From: JABMQB01 sp964575025
GTDB lineage: Bacteria; Bacteroidota; Bacteroidia; Bacteroidales; Prolixibacteraceae
Length of the DNA: 27,775 nucleotides
NCBI GenBank assembly: GCA_964575025.1
Contig: CAZNPV010000046.1
Coordinates: forward strand, 1-27,775
Direction of reading: 5' to 3'
The translations under genes were made by a program, and so were the position numbers. Below, piece after piece: positions 24,836 to 27,775 of the stretch (position 1 is the stretch's first letter; each line of letters opens with the position of its first letter). Under the pieces are notes generated by a model. It searched no databases and was not told the origin of the DNA. It saw nothing but the letters and a program-made list of their open reading frames with translations.

Positions 24836-25831
24836 ATGACAAGTATGAATGATGTTGCAAAAAGGGCCGGGGTATCTATTGCTACGGTTTCACGGGTGCT
24901 GAATAACAACAGCAACGTGAATGATGCAACACGGGCTAAAATATTAAAAGCAATTAAAGAATTGAAATACCAGCCAAGCCGGGTTGCCAAACGATTGAGG
25001 TCGAAAGGTATTTCGAGTCATTTGGTAGGGATTCTGGTTCCTGATATCAGGAATCCGTTTTATGTAGATGTTCTTGAAGGGATCGAAGAGGTTGCCTATG
25101 ACCACAATTATGCATTGATCATGTGCAATTTTGGTCAGGATGAAAAGAAGGAGAAGATGTATCTTGAGATTCTGCAATCAGAAAGCATCGATGGGTTAAT
25201 AGCTGCTCCTGCAAGTGAAGATGATCCTTTGTTACGGAAAATGGTAAAAGAGGGTCTGCCGGTTGTGTGCGTCGATAGGGGATTAAATGGGGTAAAAGTC
25301 GATGTGGTCCTTGTGAATAATGAACGGGGAGCTTACAACGCAGTGGACCATCTTGTGAAATCGGGCTACAAAAGGATTGCTTTTATTGCTGGTTTATCAA
25401 CCATTCCAACCAGCCGCTGGAGGGAAAAAGGATACAGAGAGGCATTGCAAGCCAACCATATTCCCATTGACGAGGAATTGATAAAATTCGGGGACTCATC
25501 CCATGAAAGCGGCGTGAAACATTGCAGTCAGTTGTTGAAAATGACCCATCCGCCGGATGCCATATTCGCCGGTAATAACCTGATTACACTGGGAGTTTTG
25601 GAGACCATTCATAAAATGGGGCGAAAAGTTCCGGAAGAGGTTGCAGTTGTGGGATTCGACGATATGTACTGGTCTAATTCCCTGAACCCACCCCTGACAG
25701 CTGTCAGGCAACCGGCTCATGAAATAGGCAGACGGGCCGGTGAATTGCTCTTGCAACGTATTAACGATAAGGAACGTCCCCATATTCAGATGATTCTGGA
25801 AACGGAACTGATCGTAAGAAAATCAACCTGA
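24836..25831 (+). CDS. LacI-family transcriptional regulator
   Basis: A 331-residue regulator with the classic LacI/GalR layout. The helix-turn-helix is residues 4-23 (MNDVAKRAGVSIATVSRVLN), and the hinge helix 46-58 (QPSRVAKRLRSKG) carries the leucine that intercalates at a CpG step, in keeping with the AACGTT sites found upstream. Residues 62-331 form the periplasmic-binding-protein-like sensor, with VGILVPDIRNPFYVDVLEGIEE and the GFDDMYWSNSLNPPLTAVRQP end pattern. The ATG at 24836 gives the family-typical spacing before the HTH. It is divergent from the GH106-like/GH105/CotH operon and probably represses it until a sugar, perhaps rhamnose or a rhamnogalacturonan fragment, binds. It may also control the repeat protein 65 bases downstream. 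Confidence 0.95.
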   Translation: MTSMNDVAKRAGVSIATVSRVLNNNSNVNDATRAKILKAIKELKYQPSRVAKRLRSKGISSHLVGILVPDIRNPFYVDVLEGIEEVAYDHNYALIMCNFGQDEKKEKMYLEILQSESIDGLIAAPASEDDPLLRKMVKEGLPVVCVDRGLNGVKVDVVLVNNERGAYNAVDHLVKSGYKRIAFIAGLSTIPTSRWREKGYREALQANHIPIDEELIKFGDSSHESGVKHCSQLLKMTHPPDAIFAGNNLITLGVLETIHKMGRKVPEEVAVVGFDDMYWSNSLNPPLTAVRQPAHEIGRRAGELLLQRINDKERPHIQMILETELIVRKST

Positions 25832-25896
25832 TCAATTTTAAATAGTTGAGAGTTAAACAGATAAATTTAAAGAGTACTAACTAAAAAACTGATGTT

Positions 25897-27775
25897 ATGA
25901 GAAAGATTTACTTATTGTTTTTTGTTTTATTAAGCATGACCTGGCCGGTAATGGGCCAGAACATTGCTTTGATTACGAACAAATCAGATGTTTCAGCGCT
26001 TCCGAGTGAACAGCATATCTACGATGCCCTTACCAGCTGGGGATATACTGTCACTGTTATTGAAGATGACGAAGTCAACAACGGAACAGCTGATTTCTCT
26101 ACTGTAGATGCCATTGTAGTGAGTGAGGTAGCCAGTTCCGGCAAGCTGGTTCCCCTGCATACGGTGTACAAATTCCCGAAACCGGTGGTGAACCTGAAGG
26201 GATTCATGATGCGGTACGACAAGTGGGGGTGGACCATTAATCCGGATCCTTCGACCTATACCAACGCAGGGGATTATCCCACGTTTCTGGAAGACCGTGA
26301 AAGCTGTGGCATGGGGACCCAGGATATGGAGATCCTGACGGCCGATCATTACATTACGCAGGATTTCACTTCCGGGCAGGCCATCACCTGGTCCACCGCA
26401 CCGTGTGACCTGGCCAAAACGCCCTTTGCCTATGGATACGATCTCCAACAGGTTAGCGGGGCTATAGCTCTTACCAAGAACATGAGCATGAATATGCCGG
26501 AAGGGTACAACAGCATTTATGCCGTTCCGGCCGGATCAGAGATCAAAGGGGCTGTAGACACGATAACCACTGAGAACAGGATCGTGATTATCGGTGCGCA
26601 CAACTTTGCCCTGGCCAATGAAGAGGGCGATGACGATCCTCCGGGGAAAAGCTACATGACCGAAGATTTTCTGAAACTGTTTGAACGCTCCATGGAATGG
26701 GCTATTTACGGCGATGCAGGAAAACCGGGGAAGGAAACACTGGCACTCATCACCAACAGAGCGGATGTTTCAAAACTTCCGAGTGAACAGCATATTTACG
26801 ATGCCCTTACCGGCTGGGGATATGATGTTGTGGTTGTGGAAGATGACGAAGTAAACAATGAGGTAGCTGATTTCTCCGGTGTGGATGCCATTGTAGTGAG
26901 CGAAGTAGCCAGTTCCGGTAAACTTGTTAAGTTGCATACATTTTACAAATTCCCGAAACCGGTGGTGAACCTGAAGGGATTCATGATGCGGTACGACAAG
27001 TGGGGGTGGACCATTAATCCGGATCCTTCGACCTATACCAACGCAGGGGATTATCCCACGTTTCTGGAAGACCGTGAAAGCTGTGGCATGGGGACCCAGG
27101 ATATGGAGATCCTGACGGCCGATCATTACATTACGCAGGATTTCACTTCCGGGCAGGCCATCACCTGGTCCACCGCACCGTGTGACCTGGCCAAAACGCC
27201 CTTTGCCTATGGATACGATCTCCAACAGGTTAGCGGGGCTATAGCTCTTACCAAGAACATGAGCATGAATATGCCGGAAGGGTACAACAGCATTTATGCC
27301 GTTCCGGCCGGATCAGAGATCAAAGGGGCTGTAGACACGATAACCACTGAGAACAGGATCGTGATTATCGGTGCGCACAACTTTGCCCTGGCCAATGAAG
27401 AGGGCGATGACGATCCTCCGGGGAAAAGCTACATGACCGAAGATTTTCTGAAACTGTTTGAACGCTCCATGGAATGGGCTATTTACGGCGATGCAGGAAA
27501 ACCGGGGAAGGAAACACTGGCACTCATCACCAACAGAGCGGATGTTTCAAAACTTCCGAGTGAACAGCATATTTACGATGCCCTTACCGGCTGGGGATAT
27601 GATGTTGTGGTTGTGGAAGATGACGAAGTAAACAATGAGGTAGCTGATTTCTCCGGTGTGGATGCCATTGTAGTGAGCGAAGTAGCCAGTTCCGGTAAAC
27701 TTGTTAAGTTGCATACATTTTACAAATTCCCGAAACCGGTGGTGAACCTGAAGGGATTCATGATGCGGTACGACA
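25897..27775 (+). CDS. Secreted tandem-repeat protein, cut by the window edge
   Basis: An open frame starts at the ATG at 25897 and stays open to the last base (626 codons), so the protein is at least 626 residues and its C terminus is missing. Residues 1-21 are a signal peptide (PVMGQ). From residue 23 the protein consists of 259-residue units. Each unit begins LALITNRADVS, with SEQHIYDAL, a VVVEDDE segment and VDAIVVSEVASSGK, and ends with NRIVIIGAHNFAL and LFERSMEWAIYGD. The alternation of hydrophobic strands and helices, and the h-h-GAHNF plus EWA ending, resemble the class-I-glutamine-amidotransferase/ThuA-like fold, but I see no clear catalytic triad. Given the phylum it may end in a T9SS sorting domain beyond the edge. 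Function is unknown; proximity to the LacI gene suggests co-regulation. Confidence 0.85.
   Translation, partial: MRKIYLLFFVLLSMTWPVMGQNIALITNKSDVSALPSEQHIYDALTSWGYTVTVIEDDEVNNGTADFSTVDAIVVSEVASSGKLVPLHTVYKFPKPVVNLKGFMMRYDKWGWTINPDPSTYTNAGDYPTFLEDRESCGMGTQDMEILTADHYITQDFTSGQAITWSTAPCDLAKTPFAYGYDLQQVSGAIALTKNMSMNMPEGYNSIYAVPAGSEIKGAVDTITTENRIVIIGAHNFALANEEGDDDPPGKSYMTEDFLKLFERSMEWAIYGDAGKPGKETLALITNRADVSKLPSEQHIYDALTGWGYDVVVVEDDEVNNEVADFSGVDAIVVSEVASSGKLVKLHTFYKFPKPVVNLKGFMMRYDKWGWTINPDPSTYTNAGDYPTFLEDRESCGMGTQDMEILTADHYITQDFTSGQAITWSTAPCDLAKTPFAYGYDLQQVSGAIALTKNMSMNMPEGYNSIYAVPAGSEIKGAVDTITTENRIVIIGAHNFALANEEGDDDPPGKSYMTEDFLKLFERSMEWAIYGDAGKPGKETLALITNRADVSKLPSEQHIYDALTGWGYDVVVVEDDEVNNEVADFSGVDAIVVSEVASSGKLVKLHTFYKFPKPVVNLKGFMMRYD
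25963..27775 (+). repeat. Tandem 777-base in-frame repeats, nearly identical
   Basis: Units start at 25963, 26740 and 27517 (third cut at the edge). The period is exactly 777 bases, which is 259 codons, so frame is kept. From 26167 to 27775 the sequence is identical at a shift of 777 as far as I compared it. Only the first 204 bases of unit 1 differ, causing about 13 of 68 residue changes. This is the pattern of recent duplication or gene conversion, or of an assembly repeat. Confidence 0.93.

Noticed and set aside
25993..26448. Minus-strand frame of 151 codons, repeated at 26770-27225
   Set aside because: It appears twice only because the plus-strand repeat is duplicated; the plus frame has a signal peptide and continuous coding over 626 codons.
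1..27775. Search for CRISPR arrays, tRNA, rRNA and intact insertion sequences
   Set aside because: The repeats present are heptamers, decamers, hairpins and a protein-coding tandem repeat; none has spacer structure or RNA-gene folding, and no transposase frame was recognised.

Overview
The window looks like a chromosomal carbohydrate-utilisation region of a Bacteroidota bacterium, most likely from the Bacteroidales/Marinilabiliales side and probably a plant- or algal-glycan degrader. Three things point there: two secreted proteins end in type IX secretion (T9SS) C-terminal sorting domains, the best promoter candidates carry the Bacteroidota TAnnTTTG -7 element, and the gene families (GH105, GH106-like, CotH, DUF1593) are typical of that phylum. 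I see no rRNA, tRNA, CRISPR array or intact insertion sequence. No SusC/SusD pair lies in the window, which is unusual for a Bacteroidota glycan locus.

Region 1 (about 205-15695, all minus strand) reads as one long operon of twelve further genes behind a DeoR-family regulator. In transcription order: deoR-type regulator; two DUF1593 (nucleoside-hydrolase-like) secreted proteins; an FGGY kinase of glycerol-kinase type; an L-fucose/L-arabinose-isomerase-like protein; the two halves of a split transketolase; a ribose-type periplasmic binding protein; DUF2291; an RbsA-type ATPase; an RbsC-type permease; then two more DUF1593 proteins. The logic is: release a sugar outside the cytoplasm with DUF1593 enzymes, import it by an Rbs-type ABC transporter, then isomerise, phosphorylate and split it with transketolase. 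This order of chemistry is that of the known D-apiose transketolase pathway (apiose, apulose, apulose 4-phosphate, then dihydroxyacetone phosphate plus xylulose 5-phosphate). DUF1593 proteins may therefore be furanosidases for a pentose such as apiose; this is the most interesting hypothesis here. Ten-base direct repeats overlapping the promoter in front of the regulator look like its operator.

Region 2 (15850-17406, plus) is one T9SS-secreted protein of unknown function, divergent from the DeoR gene. Region 3 (17430-24546, minus) is a three-gene operon: a GH106-like glycosidase, a GH105 unsaturated rhamnogalacturonyl hydrolase and a large T9SS-exported CotH protein, suggesting attack on rhamnogalacturonan-type pectin. 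Region 4 (24836 to the right edge, plus) has a divergent LacI-family regulator and then a secreted protein built of 259-residue repeats whose 777-base units are identical over most of their visible length; it runs off the window. Two AACGTT-centred sites in the divergent intergenic region are probable operators of the LacI protein.

Several intergenic gaps of Region 1 carry unusual short repeats and hairpins (heptamers, CTTTGCG-type decamers and REP-like stems). They sit between genes of one operon, so they may set transcript segment levels.
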